From assembly GCA_963580455.1 (NCBI GenBank), contig OY756962.1, forward strand, positions 15,766,001-15,830,000: 64,000 bases of DNA, read 5' to 3'. Each line of letters begins with the position of its first letter. Positions within the stretch are counted from its first letter, which is position 1. Positions 1 to 11,496 of the stretch are shown piece after piece. Made by a program: the position numbers and the translations under genes. The notes under the pieces are model-generated. The model did no database searches, was not told where the DNA came from, and worked only from the letters and a program-made list of their open reading frames with translations. Source of the DNA: Euonymus europaeus. Lineage: Eukaryota; Streptophyta; Magnoliopsida; Celastrales; Celastraceae.

Positions 1-160
1 GATGCCAAAAAACAAACTTTTTACGACAAATGGACAAAACCGTTAAAAGCTCCTCCATAGAGAGAGTTGAGATACTTCGTACCATAAAAGTTGCTCGGTG
101 TACACTTTTTATTGTTCTTCTATGTCAAATTTTACGAGTATAAGCTTCCAAGATTATTTC

Positions 161-320
161 GATGCCAAAACACCAACTTTTTATCACAAATGGACAAAAC
201 CTTGAAAAGCTCCTCCATAGAGAGAGTTGAGTAACTTCGGACCCACAAAGTTGCTCGGGATACACTTTTTATTGTTCTTCTATGTCAAATTTTACGAGTA
301 TAAGCTTCATAGATTATTTC
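161..320 (+). repeat. Reference B-type monomer
   Basis: B-type monomers begin gatgccaaaacaccaac and carry cttgaaaagc in place of gttaaaagc. In the second half they carry the linked set gagtaactt, cggacccaca and gggatacac. The left dyad arm has one change (c to t at position 72), which leaves a single G-T mismatch in the 9-bp stem. The palindrome gtgtacac becomes ggatacac and is lost. Because these changes co-occur in copies across the whole window, they mark an old second monomer lineage interspersed with A-type copies, not random noise. Confidence 0.82.
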
Positions 321-388
321 GATGCTAAGACACAATCTTTCTATGACAAATAGACAAAACCGTTAAAAGCTCTTCCATAGAAAGAGTT

Positions 389-416
389 GAGCAACTTCGG
401 ACCATCAAAGTTGCTC
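389..416 (+). other. Conserved 9-bp dyad (example)
   Basis: The arms gagcaactt (389-397) and aagttgctc (408-416) are exact reverse complements separated by the 10-nt loop cggaccatca. The palindrome gtgtacac follows at 418-425. This arrangement recurs at monomer positions 69-96 and 98-105 in most A-type monomers. B-type monomers keep the dyad with one G-T mismatch. It could extrude a cruciform, fold in a transcript, or bind a dimeric protein; none of these is shown by the sequence alone. Confidence 0.75.
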
Positions 417-2878
417 GGTGTACACTTTTTATTGTTATTCTATGTCAAATTTTATGAGTACTAGCTTCCAAGATTATTTCGATGCTAAAACACCATCATT
501 CTATGACAAATGGACAAAAACGTTAAAAGGCCCTTCATAGAGAGAGTTGAGCAACTTCGGACAATCAAAGTTTCTCGGTGTACACTTTTTATTGTTCTTC
601 TATGTCAAATTTTACGAGTATAAGCTTCATAGATTATTTCGATGCCAAAAAACGAACTTTTTACGATAAATGGACAAAACCGTTAAATGCTCCTCCATAG
701 AGAGAGTTCAGTAACTTCGAACCCATAAAGTTGCTCGGGATACACTTTTTATTGTTCTTCTATGTCAAATTTTACGAGTATAAGCTTCGTAGATTATTTG
801 GATGCCAAAACACCAAATTTTTAACAGAGATGGACAAAATCTTGAAAAGCTCCTTCATAGAGAGAGTTGAGTAACTTCGGACCCACAAAGTTGCTCGAGA
901 TACACTTTTTATTGTTCTTCTATGTCAAATTTTACGAGTATAAGCTTCCTAGATTATTTCGATGCTAAAACACCATCTTTCTATGACAAATGGACAAAAC
1001 CGTTAAAATGCCCTCCATAGAGAGAGTTGAGCAACTTCGGACCATCAAAGTTTCTCGGTGTACACTTTTTATTGTTCTTCTATGTCAAATTTTACGACTA
1101 TAAGCTTCCTAGATTATTTCGATGCTAAAACACCATCTTTCTATAACAAATGGACAAAACCGTTAAAAGCTCCTCCATAGAGAGAGTTGACCAACTTCGG
1201 ACCATCAAAGTTTCTCGGTGTACACTTTTTATTGTACATCTATGTCAAGTTTTACGAGTATAAGCTTCCATGATTATTTCGATGCCAAAACACCAACTTT
1301 TTATTACAAATGGACAAAACCTTCAAAAGCTCCTCCATAGAGAGAGTTGAGTAACTTCGGACCCACAAAGTTGCTCGGGATAAACTTTTTATTGTTCTTC
1401 TATGCAAATTTTACGAGTATAAGCTTTTTAGATTATTTCGATGCTAAAACACAATCTTTCTATAACAAATGGACAAAACCGTTAAAAGCCCCTCCATAGA
1501 GAGAGTTGAGCAACTTCAGACCATCAAAGTTGCTCGGTATACACTTTTTATTTTTCTTCTATGACAAATTTTACGAGTATAAGCTTCGTAGATTATTTTG
1601 ATGCTAAAACACCATCTTTCTAGGACAAATAGACAAAACCGTTAAAAGCTCCTCCATAGAGGGAGTTGAGCAACTTCCGACCATCAAAGTTGCTCGGTGT
1701 ACACTTTTTATTGTTCTTCTATTTCAAATTTTACGAGTATAATCTTCCAAGATTATTTCGATTCCAAATCACCAACTTTCTATGAGAAATGGACAAAACC
1801 GTTAAAAGCTCCTCCATAGAGAGAGTTTGCAACATCGAACCATCAAAGTTGCTCGATGTACACTTTTTATTGTTCTTCTATGTTAAATTTTATGAGTATA
1901 AGCTTCCAAGATTATTTCGATGCCAAAACACTAACTTTTTATCACAAATGGACAAAACCTTGAAAAGCTCCTCCATAGAGAGAGTTGAGTAACTTCGGAC
2001 CCACAAAGTTGCTCGTTATACACTTTTTATTGTTCTTCTATTTCAAATTTTACGAGTATAATCTTCCAAGATTATTTCGATTCCAAATCACCAACTTTCT
2101 ATGACAAATGGACAAAACCGTTAAAAGCTCCTCCATAGAGAGAGTTGAGATACTTCGTACCATAAAAGTTGCTCGGTGTACACTTTTTATTGTTCTTCTA
2201 TGTCAAATTTTACGAGTATAAGCTTCCAAGATTATTTCGATGCCAAAACACCAACTTTTTATCACAAATGGGCAAAACCTTGAAAAGCTCCTCCATAGAG
2301 AGAGTTGAGTAACTTCGGACCCACAAAGTTGCTCGGGATACACTTTTTATTGTTCTTCTATGTCAAATTTTACGAGTATAAGCTTCATAGATTATTTCGA
2401 TGCTAAAACACAATCTTTCTATGACAAATAGACAAAACCGTTAAAAGCTCCTCCATAGAAAGAGTTGAGCAACTTCGGACTGTCAAAGTTGCTCGGTGTA
2501 CACTTTTTATTGTTATTCTATGTCAAATTTTATGAGTACTAGCTTCCAAGATTATTTCGATGCTAAAACACCATCATTCTATGACAAATGGACAAAAACG
2601 TTAAAAGGCCCTTCATAGAGAGAGTTGAGCAACTTCGGACCATCAAAGTTTCTCGGTGTACACTTTTTATTGTTCTTCTATGTCAAATTTTACGAGTATA
2701 AGCTTCATAGATTATTTCGATGCCAAAAAACGAACTTTTTACGACAAATGGACAAAACCGTTAAATGCTCCTCCATAGAGAGAGTTCAGTAACTTCGAAC
2801 CCATAAAGTTGCTCGGGATACACTTTTTATTGTTCTTCTATGTCAAATTTTATGAGTATAAGCTTCATAGATTATTTC

Positions 2879-3930
2879 GATGCCAAAAAACAAACTTTTT
2901 ACGACAAATGGACAAAACCGTTAAAAGCTCCTCCATAGAGAGAGTTGAGATACTTCGTACCATAAAAGTTGCTCGGTGTACACTTTTTATTGTTCTTCTA
3001 TGTCAAATTTTACGAGTATAAGCTTCCAAGATTATTTCGATGCCAAAACACCAACTTTTTATCACAAATGGACAAAACCTTGAAAAGCTCCTCCATAGAG
3101 AGAGTTGAGTAACTTCGGACCCACAAAGTTGCTCGGGATACACTTTTTATTGTTCTTCTATGTCAAATTTTACGAGTATAAGCTTCATAGATTATTTCGA
3201 TGCTAAGACACAATCTTTCTATGACAAATAGACAAAACCGTTAAAAGCTCTTCCATAGAAAGAGTTGAGCAACTTCGGACCATCAAAGTTGCTCGGTGTA
3301 CACTTTTTATTGTTATTCTATGTCAAATTTTATGAGTACTAGCTTCCAAGATTATTTCGATGCTAAAACACCATCATTCTATGACAAATGGACAAAAACG
3401 TTAAAAGGCCCTTCATAGAGAGAGTTGAGCAACTTCGGACAATCAAAGTTTCTCGGTGTACACTTTTTATTGTTCTTCTATGTCAAATTTTACGAGTATA
3501 AGCTTCATAGATTATTTCGATGCCAAAAAACGAACTTTTTACGATAAATGGACAAAACCGTTAAATGCTCCTCCATAGAGAGAGTTCAGTAACTTCGAAC
3601 CCATAAAGTTGCTCGGGATACACTTTTTATTGTTCTTCTATGTCAAATTTTACGAGTATAAGCTTCGTAGATTATTTGGATGCCAAAACACCAAATTTTT
3701 AACAGAGATGGACAAAATCTTGAAAAGCTCCTTCATAGAGAGAGTTGAGTAACTTCGGACCCACAAAGTTGCTCGAGATACACTTTTTATTGTTCTTCTA
3801 TGTCAAATTTTACGAGTATAAGCTTCCTAGATTATTTCGATGCTAAAACACCATCTTTCTATGACAAATGGACAAAACCGTTAAAATGCCCTCCATAGAG
3901 AGAGTTGAGCAACTTCGGACCATCAAAGTT
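2879..3930 (+). repeat. Direct repeat, copy 2 (offset 2,878)
   Basis: This is the second copy of the string at 1-1,052. A third, more diverged version of the first five monomers precedes it at about 2,140-2,800, recognisable by gagatacttcg and ggactgtcaaag. The local order is therefore three related strings, which suggests unequal exchange at this level. Downstream the string switches to a different monomer order. Confidence 0.8.
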
Positions 3931-6547
3931 GCCCGGTGTACACTTTTTATTGTTCTTCTATGTCAAATTTTACTAGTATAAGCTTCATAGATTATTTCGA
4001 TGCCAAAAAACGAACTTTTTACGACAAATGGACAAAACCGTTAAAAGCTCCTCCATAGAGAGAGTTGAGCAACTTCGGACCATCAAAGTTGCTCGGTGTA
4101 CACTTTTTATTGTTCTTCTATGTCAAATTTTACGACTATATACTTCCTAGATTATTTCGATGCTAAAACACCATCTTTCTATAATAAATGGACAAAACCG
4201 TTAAAAGCTCCTCCATAGAGAGAGTTGAGCAACTTCGGACCATCAAAGTTGCTCGGTGTACAATTTTTATTGTACTTCTATGTCAATATTTATGAGTATA
4301 AGCTTCCAAGATTATTTCGATGCCAAAACACCAACTTTTTATCACAAATGGACAAAACCTTGAAAAGCTCCTCCATAGAGAGAGTTGAGTAACTTCGGAC
4401 CCACAAAGTTGCTCGGGATAGACTTTTTATTGTTCTTCTATGTCAAATTTTACGAGTATAAGCTTCGTAGATTATTTCGATGCTAAAACACCATCTTTCT
4501 ATGACAAATAGACAAAACCGTTAAAAGCTCCTCCATAGAGATAGTTGAGCAACTTCGGACTATCAAAGTTGCTCGGTGTACACTTTTTATTGTTCTTCTA
4601 TGTCAAATTTTACGAGTATAATTTTCCAAGATTATTTCGATTCCAAATCACCAACTTTCTATGAGAAATATACAAAACCGCTAAAAGCTCCTCCATAGAG
4701 AGAGTTGAGCAACTTCGAACCATCAAAGTTGCTCGATGTACACTTTTTATTGTTCTTCTATGTTAAATTTTATGAGTATAAGCTTCATAGATTATTTCGA
4801 TGCTAAAAGACCATCTTTCTATAACAAATGGACAAAACCGTTAAAAGCTCCTCCATAGAGAGAGTTGACCAACTTCAGACCATCAAAGTTGCTCGGTATA
4901 CACTTTTTATTGTTCTTCTATGTCAAGTTTTACGAGTATAAGCTTCCAAGATTATTTCGATGCCAAAACACCAACTATTTAACACAAATGGACAAAATCT
5001 TGAAAAGCTCCTCCATAGAGAGAAATGAGTAACTTCGGACCCACAAAGTTGCTCGGGATACACTTTTTATTGTTCTTCTATGTCAAATTTTACGAGTATA
5101 AGCTTCCTAGATTATTTTGATGCTAAAACACCATCTTTCTATGACAAATGGACAAAACCGTTAAAAGGCCCTCCATAGAGAGAGTTGAGCAACTTTGGAC
5201 CATCAAAGTTTCTCGGTGTACACTTTTTATTCTTCTTCTATGTCAAATTTTACGAGTATAAGCTTGATAGATTATTTCGATGCCAAAAAACGAACTTTTT
5301 ACGACAAATGGACAAAACCGTTAAAAGCTCCTCCATAGAGAGAGTTGAGTAACTTCGAACCCACAAAGTTGCTCGGGATACACTTTTTATTATTCTTCTA
5401 TGTAAAATTTTACGAGTATAAGCTTCGTAGATTATTTCGATGCCAAAACACCAACTTTTTAACACAAATGGAAAAAATCTTGAAAAGCTCCTCCATAGAG
5501 AGAGTTGAGTAACTTCAGGCCCACAAAGTTGCTCGAGATACACTTTTTATTGTTCTTCTATATCAAATTTTACGAGTATAAGAAACCTAGATTATTTCGA
5601 TGCTAAAACACCATCTTTCTATGACAAATGGACAAAAACCATTAAAAGGCCCTCCATAGAGAGAGTTGAGCAACTTCGGACCATCAAAGTTTCTCGGTGT
5701 ACACTTTTTATTGTTCTTCTATGTCAAATTTTACGAGTATAAGCTTCATAGATTATGTCGGTGACAAAAAACGAACTTTTTACGACAAATGGACAAAACC
5801 GTTAAAAGCTCCTCCATAGAGAGAGTTGAGCAACTTCGGACCATCAAAGTTGCTCGGTGGACACTTTTTATTGTTCTTCTATGTCAAATTTTACGAGTAT
5901 AAGCTTCCTAGATTATTTCGATGCTAAAACACCATCTTTCTATAACAAATGGACAAAACCGTTAAAAGCTCCTTCATAGAGAGAGTTGAGCAACTTCGGA
6001 CCATCAAAGTTGCTCGGTGTACACTTTTTATTGTACTTCTATGTCAAATTTTACGAGTATCAGCTTCCTAGATTTTTTCGATGCTAAAACACAATCTTTC
6101 TATGACAAATGGACAAAACCGTTAAAAGCCCCCCCATAGAGAGAGTTGAGCAACTTCGGACCATCAACGTTGCTCGGTGTACACTTTTTATTGTTCTTCT
6201 ATGTCAAATTTTACGAGTATAAGCTTCCAAGATTATTTGGATGCCAAAACACCAACTTTTTAACACAAATGGACAAAATCTTGAAAAGCTCCTCCATAGA
6301 GAAAGTTGAGTAACTTCGGACCCACAAAGTTGCTCGGGATACACTTTTTATTATTCTTCTATGTCAAATTTTACGAGTATAAGCTTCCTAGATTATTTCG
6401 ATGCTAAAACACCATCTTTCTATGACAAATGGACAAAACCGTTAAAAGACCCTCCATAGAGAGAGTTGAGCAACTTCGGACCATCAAAGTTTCTCGGTGT
6501 ACACTTTTTATTGTTCTTCTATGTCAAATTTTACGACTATAAGCTTT
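3931..6547 (+). repeat. Mosaic satellite zone with links to 12 kb and 46 kb
   Basis: The monomer order here is not a local tandem HOR. Rare markers tie it to distant places. The tract with gctaaaagacc (4,802), caactattt (4,973) and gaaatgagtaac (5,032) recurs at about 46,251-46,480, offset 41,449. The odd string agaaacctag at 5,581 recurs at 12,298, offset 6,717. One base is inserted near 5,627 (aaaaaccattaaaagg). No gene or non-satellite sequence is present. Confidence 0.75.
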
Positions 6548-8785
6548 CTAGATTATTTCGATGCTAAAACACCATCTTTCTATAACAAATGGACAAAACC
6601 GTTAAAAGCTCCTCCATAGAGAGAGTTGAGCAACTTCGGACCATCAAAGTTGCTCGGTGTACACTTTTTATTGTACATCTATGTCAAGTTTTACGAGTAT
6701 AAGCTTCCAAGATTATTTCGATGCCAAAACACCAACTTTTTATTACAAATGGACAAAACCTTCAAAAGCTCCTCCATAGAGAGAGTTGAGTAACTTCGGA
6801 CCCACAAAGTTTCTCGGGATAAACTTTTTATTGTTCTTCTATGCAAATTATACGAGTATAAGCTTTTTAGATTATTTCGATGCTAAAACACAATCTTTCT
6901 ATAACAAATGGACAAAACCGTTAAAAGCCCCTCCATAGAGAGAGTTGAGCAACTTCAGACCATCAAAGTTGCTCGGTATACACTTTTTATTTTTCTTCTA
7001 TGAAAAATTTTACGAGTATAAGCTTCGTAGATTATTTTGATGCTAAAACACCATCTTTCTAGGACAAATAGACAAAACCGTTAAAAGCTCCTCCATAGAG
7101 GGAGTTGAGCAACTTCCAACCATCAAAGTTGCTCGGTGTACACTTTTTATTGTTCTTCTATTTCAAATTTTACGAGTATAATCTTCCAAGATTATTTCGA
7201 TTCCAAATCACCAACTTTCTATGAGAAATAGACAAAACCGTTAAAAGCTCCTCCATAGAGAGAGTTTGCAACATCGAACCATCAAAGTTGCTCGATGTAC
7301 ACTTTTTATTGTTCTTCTATGTTAAATTTTATGAGTATAAGCTTCCAAGATTATTTCGATGCCAAAACACCAACTTTTTATCACAAATGGACAAAACCTT
7401 GAAAAGCTCCTCCATAGAGAGAGTTGAGATACTTCGTACCATAAAAGTTGCTCGGTGTACACTTTTTATTGTTCTTCTATGTCAAATTTTACGAGTATAA
7501 GCTTCCAAGATTATTTCGATGCCAAAACACCAACTTTTTATCTCAAATGGACAAAACCTTGAAAAGCTCCTCCATAGAGAGAGTTGAGTAACTTCGGACC
7601 CACAAAGTTGCTCGGGATACACTTTTTATTGTTCTTCTATGTCAAATTTTACGAGTATAAGCTTCATAGATTATTTCGATGCTAAAACACAATCTTTCTA
7701 TGACAAATAGACAAAACCGTTAAAAGCTCCTCCATAGAAAGAGTTGAGCAACTTCGGACCATCAAAGTTGCTCGGTGTACACTTTTTATTGTTATTCTAT
7801 GTCAAATTTTATGAGTACTAGCTTCCAAGATTATTTCGATGCTAAAACACCATCATTCTATGACAAATGGACAAAAACGTTAAAAGGCCCTTCATAGAGA
7901 GAGTTGAGCAACTTCGGACAATCAAAGTTTCTCGGTGTACACTTTTTATTGTTCTTCTATGTCAAATTTTACGAGTATAAGCTTCATAGATTATTTCGAT
8001 GCCAAAAAACGAACTTTTTACGACAAATGGACAAAACCGTTAAATGCTCCTCCATAGAGAGAGTTCAGTAACTTCGAACCCATAAAGTTGCTCGGGATAC
8101 ACTTTTTATTTTTCTTCTATGTCAAATTTTACGAGTATAAGCTTCGTAGATTATTTGGATGCCAAAACACCAAATTTTTAACACAGATGGACAAAATCTT
8201 GAAAAGCTCCTTCATAGAGAGAGTTGAGTAACTTCGGACCCACAAAGTTGCTCGAGATACACTTTTTATTGTTCTTCTATGTCAAATTTTACGAGTATAA
8301 GCTTCCTAGATTATTTCGATGCTAAAACACCATCTTTCTATGACAAATGGACAAAACCGTTAAAATGCCCTCCATAGAGAGAGTTGAGCAACTTCGGACC
8401 ATCAAAGTTGCTCGGTGTACACTTTTTATTGTTCTTCTATGTCAAATTTTACGAGTATAAGCTTCATAGATTATTTCGATGCCAAAAAACGAACTTTTTA
8501 CGACAAATGGACAAAACCGTTAAAAGCTCCTCCATAGAGAGAGTTGAGCAACTTTGGACCATCAAAGTTGCTCGGTGTACACTTTTTATTGTTCTTCTAT
8601 GTCAAATTTTACGACTATAAGCTTCCTAGATTATTTCGATGCTAAAACACCATCTTTCTATAATAAATGGACAAAACCGTTAAAAGCTCCTCCATAGAGA
8701 GAGTTGAGCAACTTCGGACCATCAAAGTTGCTCGGTGTACACTTTTTATTGTACTTCTATGTCAAATTTTACGAGTATCAGCTTC
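6548..8785 (+). repeat. 2,238-bp HOR (14-mer), copy 1
   Basis: This is the first of two tandem units. 6,548-8,778 matches 8,786-11,016 at offset 2,238, which is 14 monomers minus the two single-base deletions each unit carries (tatgcaaatta near 6,842 and tttgcaac near 7,265). Shared private marks include ctaggacaaatag (7,051), cttccaaccatc (7,114) and atctcaaatgg (7,540). I noticed only a few substitutions between copies, for example aaatag at 7,229 against aaatgg in copy 2. Confidence 0.85.
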
Positions 8786-11016
8786 CTAGATTATTTCGAT
8801 GCTAAAACACCATCTTTCTATAACAAATGGACAAAACCGTTAAAAGCTCCTCCATAGAGAGAGTTGAGCAACTTCGGACCATCAAAGTTGCTCGGTGTAC
8901 ACTTTTTATTGTACATCTATGTCAAGTTTTACGAGTATAAGCTTCCAAGATTATTTCGATGCCAAAACACCAACTTTTTATTACAAATGGACAAAACCTT
9001 CAAAAGCTCCTCCATAGAGAGAGTTGAGTAACTTCGGACCCACAAAGTTTCTCGGGATAAACTTTTTATTGTTCTTCTATGCAAATTATACGAGTATAAG
9101 CTTTTTAGATTATTTCGATGCTAAAACACAATCTTTCTATAACAAATGGACAAAACCGTTAAAAGCCCCTCCATAGAGAGAGTTGAGCAACTTCAGACCA
9201 TCAAAGTTGCTCGGTATACACTTTTTATTTTTCTTCTATGAAAAATTTTACGAGTATAAGCTTCGTAGATTATTTTGATGCTAAAACACCATCTTTCTAG
9301 GACAAATAGACAAAACCGTTAAAAGCTCCTCCATAGAGGGAGTTGAGCAACTTCCAACCATCAAAGTTGCTCGGTGTACACTTTTTATTGTTCTTCTATT
9401 TCAAATTTTACGAGTATAATCTTCCAAGATTATTTCGATTCCAAATCACCAACTTTCTATGAGAAATGGACAAAACCGTTAAAAGCTCCTCCATAGAGAG
9501 AGTTTGCAACATCGAACCATCAAAGTTGCTCGATGTACACTTTTTATTGTTCTTCTATGTTAAATTTTATGAGTATAAGCTTCCAAGATTATTTCGATGC
9601 CAAAACACCAACTTTTTATCACAAATGGACAAAACCTTGAAAAGCTCCTCCATAGAGAGAGTTGAGATACTTCGTACCATAAAAGTTGCTCGGTGTACAC
9701 TTTTTATTGTTCTTCTATGTCAAATTTTACGAGTATAAGCTTCCAAGATTATTTCGATGCCAAAACACCAACTTTTTATCTCAAATGGACAAAACCTTGA
9801 AAAGCTGCTCCATAGAGAGAGTTGAGTAACTTCGGACCCACAAAGTTGCTCGGGATACACTTTTTATTGTTCTTCTATGTCAAATTTTACGAGTATAAGC
9901 TTCATAGATTATTTCGATGCTAAAACACAATCTTTCTATGACAAATAGACAAAACCGTTAAAAGCTCCTCCATAGAAAGAGTTGAGCAACTTCGGACCAT
10001 CAAAGTTGCTCGGTGTACACTTTTTATTGTTATTCTATGTCAAATTTTATGAGTACTAGCTTCCAAGATTATTTCGATGCTAAAACACCATCATTCTATG
10101 ACAAATGGACAAAAACGTTAAAAGGCCCTTCATAGAGAGAGTTGAGCAACTTCGGACAATCAAAGTTTCTCGGTGTACACTTTTTATTGTTCTTCTATGT
10201 CAAATTTTACGAGTATAAGCTTCATAGATTATTTCGATGCCAAAAAACGAACTTTTTACGACAAATGGACAAAACCGTTAAATGCTCCTCCATAGAGAGA
10301 GTTCAGTAACTTCGAACCCATAAAGTTGCTCGGGATACACTTTTTATTTTTCTTCTATGTCAAATTTTACGAGTATAAGCTTCGTAGATTATTTGGATGC
10401 CAAAACACCAAATTTTTAACACAGATGGACAAAATCTTGAAAAGCTCCTTCATAGAGAGAGTTGAGTAACTTCGGACCCACAAAGTTGCTCGAGATACAC
10501 TTTTTATTGTTCTTCTATGTCAAATTTTACGAGTATAAGCTTCCTAGATTATTTCGATGCTAAAACACCATCTTTCTATGACAAACGGACAAAACCGTTA
10601 AAATGCCCTCCATAGAGAGAGTTGAGCAACTTCGGACCATCAAAGTTGCTCGGTGTACACTTTTTATTGTTCTTCTATGTCAAATTTTACGAGTATAAGC
10701 TTCATAGATTATTTCGATGCCAAAAAACGAACTTTTTACGACAAATGGACAAAACCGTTAAAAGCTCCTCCATAGAGAGAGTTGAGCAACTTTGGACCAT
10801 CAAAGTTGCTCGGTGTACACTTTTTATTGTTCTTCTATGTCAAATTTTACGACTATAAGCTTCCTAGATTATTTCGATGCTAAAACACCATCTTTCTATA
10901 ATAAATGGACAAAACCGTTAAAAGCTCCTCCATAGAGAGAGTTGAGCAACTTCGGACCATCAAAGTTGCTCGGTGTACACTTTTTATTGTACTTCTATGT
11001 CAAATTTTACGAGTAT
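8786..11016 (+). repeat. 2,238-bp HOR (14-mer), copy 2
   Basis: This is the tandem partner of the preceding unit. It has private changes such as aaaagctgctcc (about 9,806) and acaaacggac (about 10,583). The latter is also present in the 480-bp duplicate that follows, so that smaller duplication came after this unit formed. A third, altered version of the same string lies at about 13,268-15,600, inside the 7,448-bp unit. Confidence 0.85.
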
Positions 11017-11496
11017 AAGCTTCCTAGATTATTTCGATGCTAAAACACCATCTTTCTATGACAAACGGACAAAACCGTTAAAATGCCCTCCATAGAGAGA
11101 GTTGAGCAACTTCGGACCATCAAAGTTGCTCGGTGTACACTTTTTATTGTTCTTCTATGTCAAATTTTACGAGTATAAGCTTCATAGATTATTTCGATGC
11201 CAAAAAACGAACTTTTTACGACAAATGGACAAAACCGTTAAAAGCTCCTCCATAGAGAGAGTTGAGCAACTTTGGACCATCAAAGTTGCTCGGTGTACAC
11301 TTTTTATTGTTCTTCTATGTCAAATTTTACGACTATAAGCTTCCTAGATTATTTCGATGCTAAAACACCATCTTTCTATAATAAATGGACAAAACCGTTA
11401 AAAGCTCCTCCATAGAGAGAGTTGAGCAACTTCGGACCATCAAAGTTGCTCGGTGTACACTTTTTATTGTACTTCTATGTCAAATTTTACGAGTAT
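10512..11496 (+). repeat. Perfect 505-bp direct repeat at offset 480 (3 monomers)
   Basis: Bases 10,512-11,016 are identical to 10,992-11,496 on line-by-line reading. The repeat is bounded by t/a at 10,511/10,991 and a/c at 11,017/11,497. The period is exactly three monomers. Both copies share the rare acaaacggac and ctataataaatgg, so this is a very recent in-register duplication. Confidence 0.92.
10716..10875 (+). repeat. Reference 'aacgaac' monomer type
   Basis: This type begins gatgccaaaaaacgaac and continues tttttacgacaaatgg. It usually follows a monomer ending gcttcatag or gcttgatag. In this copy the dyad region reads gagcaactttgga, a CpG-to-TpG change in the loop next to the left arm. 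The type recurs throughout the window, with sub-variants aacaaac (about 2,887), aatgaac (about 17,443) and cccaaaaacgaac (about 49,613). The last marks the 48.9-58.4 kb HOR and reappears at 61.29 kb. Confidence 0.8.

Larger units (their letters stand above)
1..1052 (+). repeat. Direct repeat, copy 1 (offset 2,878)
   Basis: Bases 1-1,052 recur at 2,879-3,930. Reading line by line I found no difference, including private variants such as gatgctaaga (321), acgataaatgg (663) and aacagagatgg (823). The copies separate at base 1,053, where tttctcgg faces ttgcccgg. The offset is 18 monomers minus 2 bp, the two missing bases being the single-base deletions near 1,404 and 1,827. The left edge is cut by the window. 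Confidence 0.85.
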
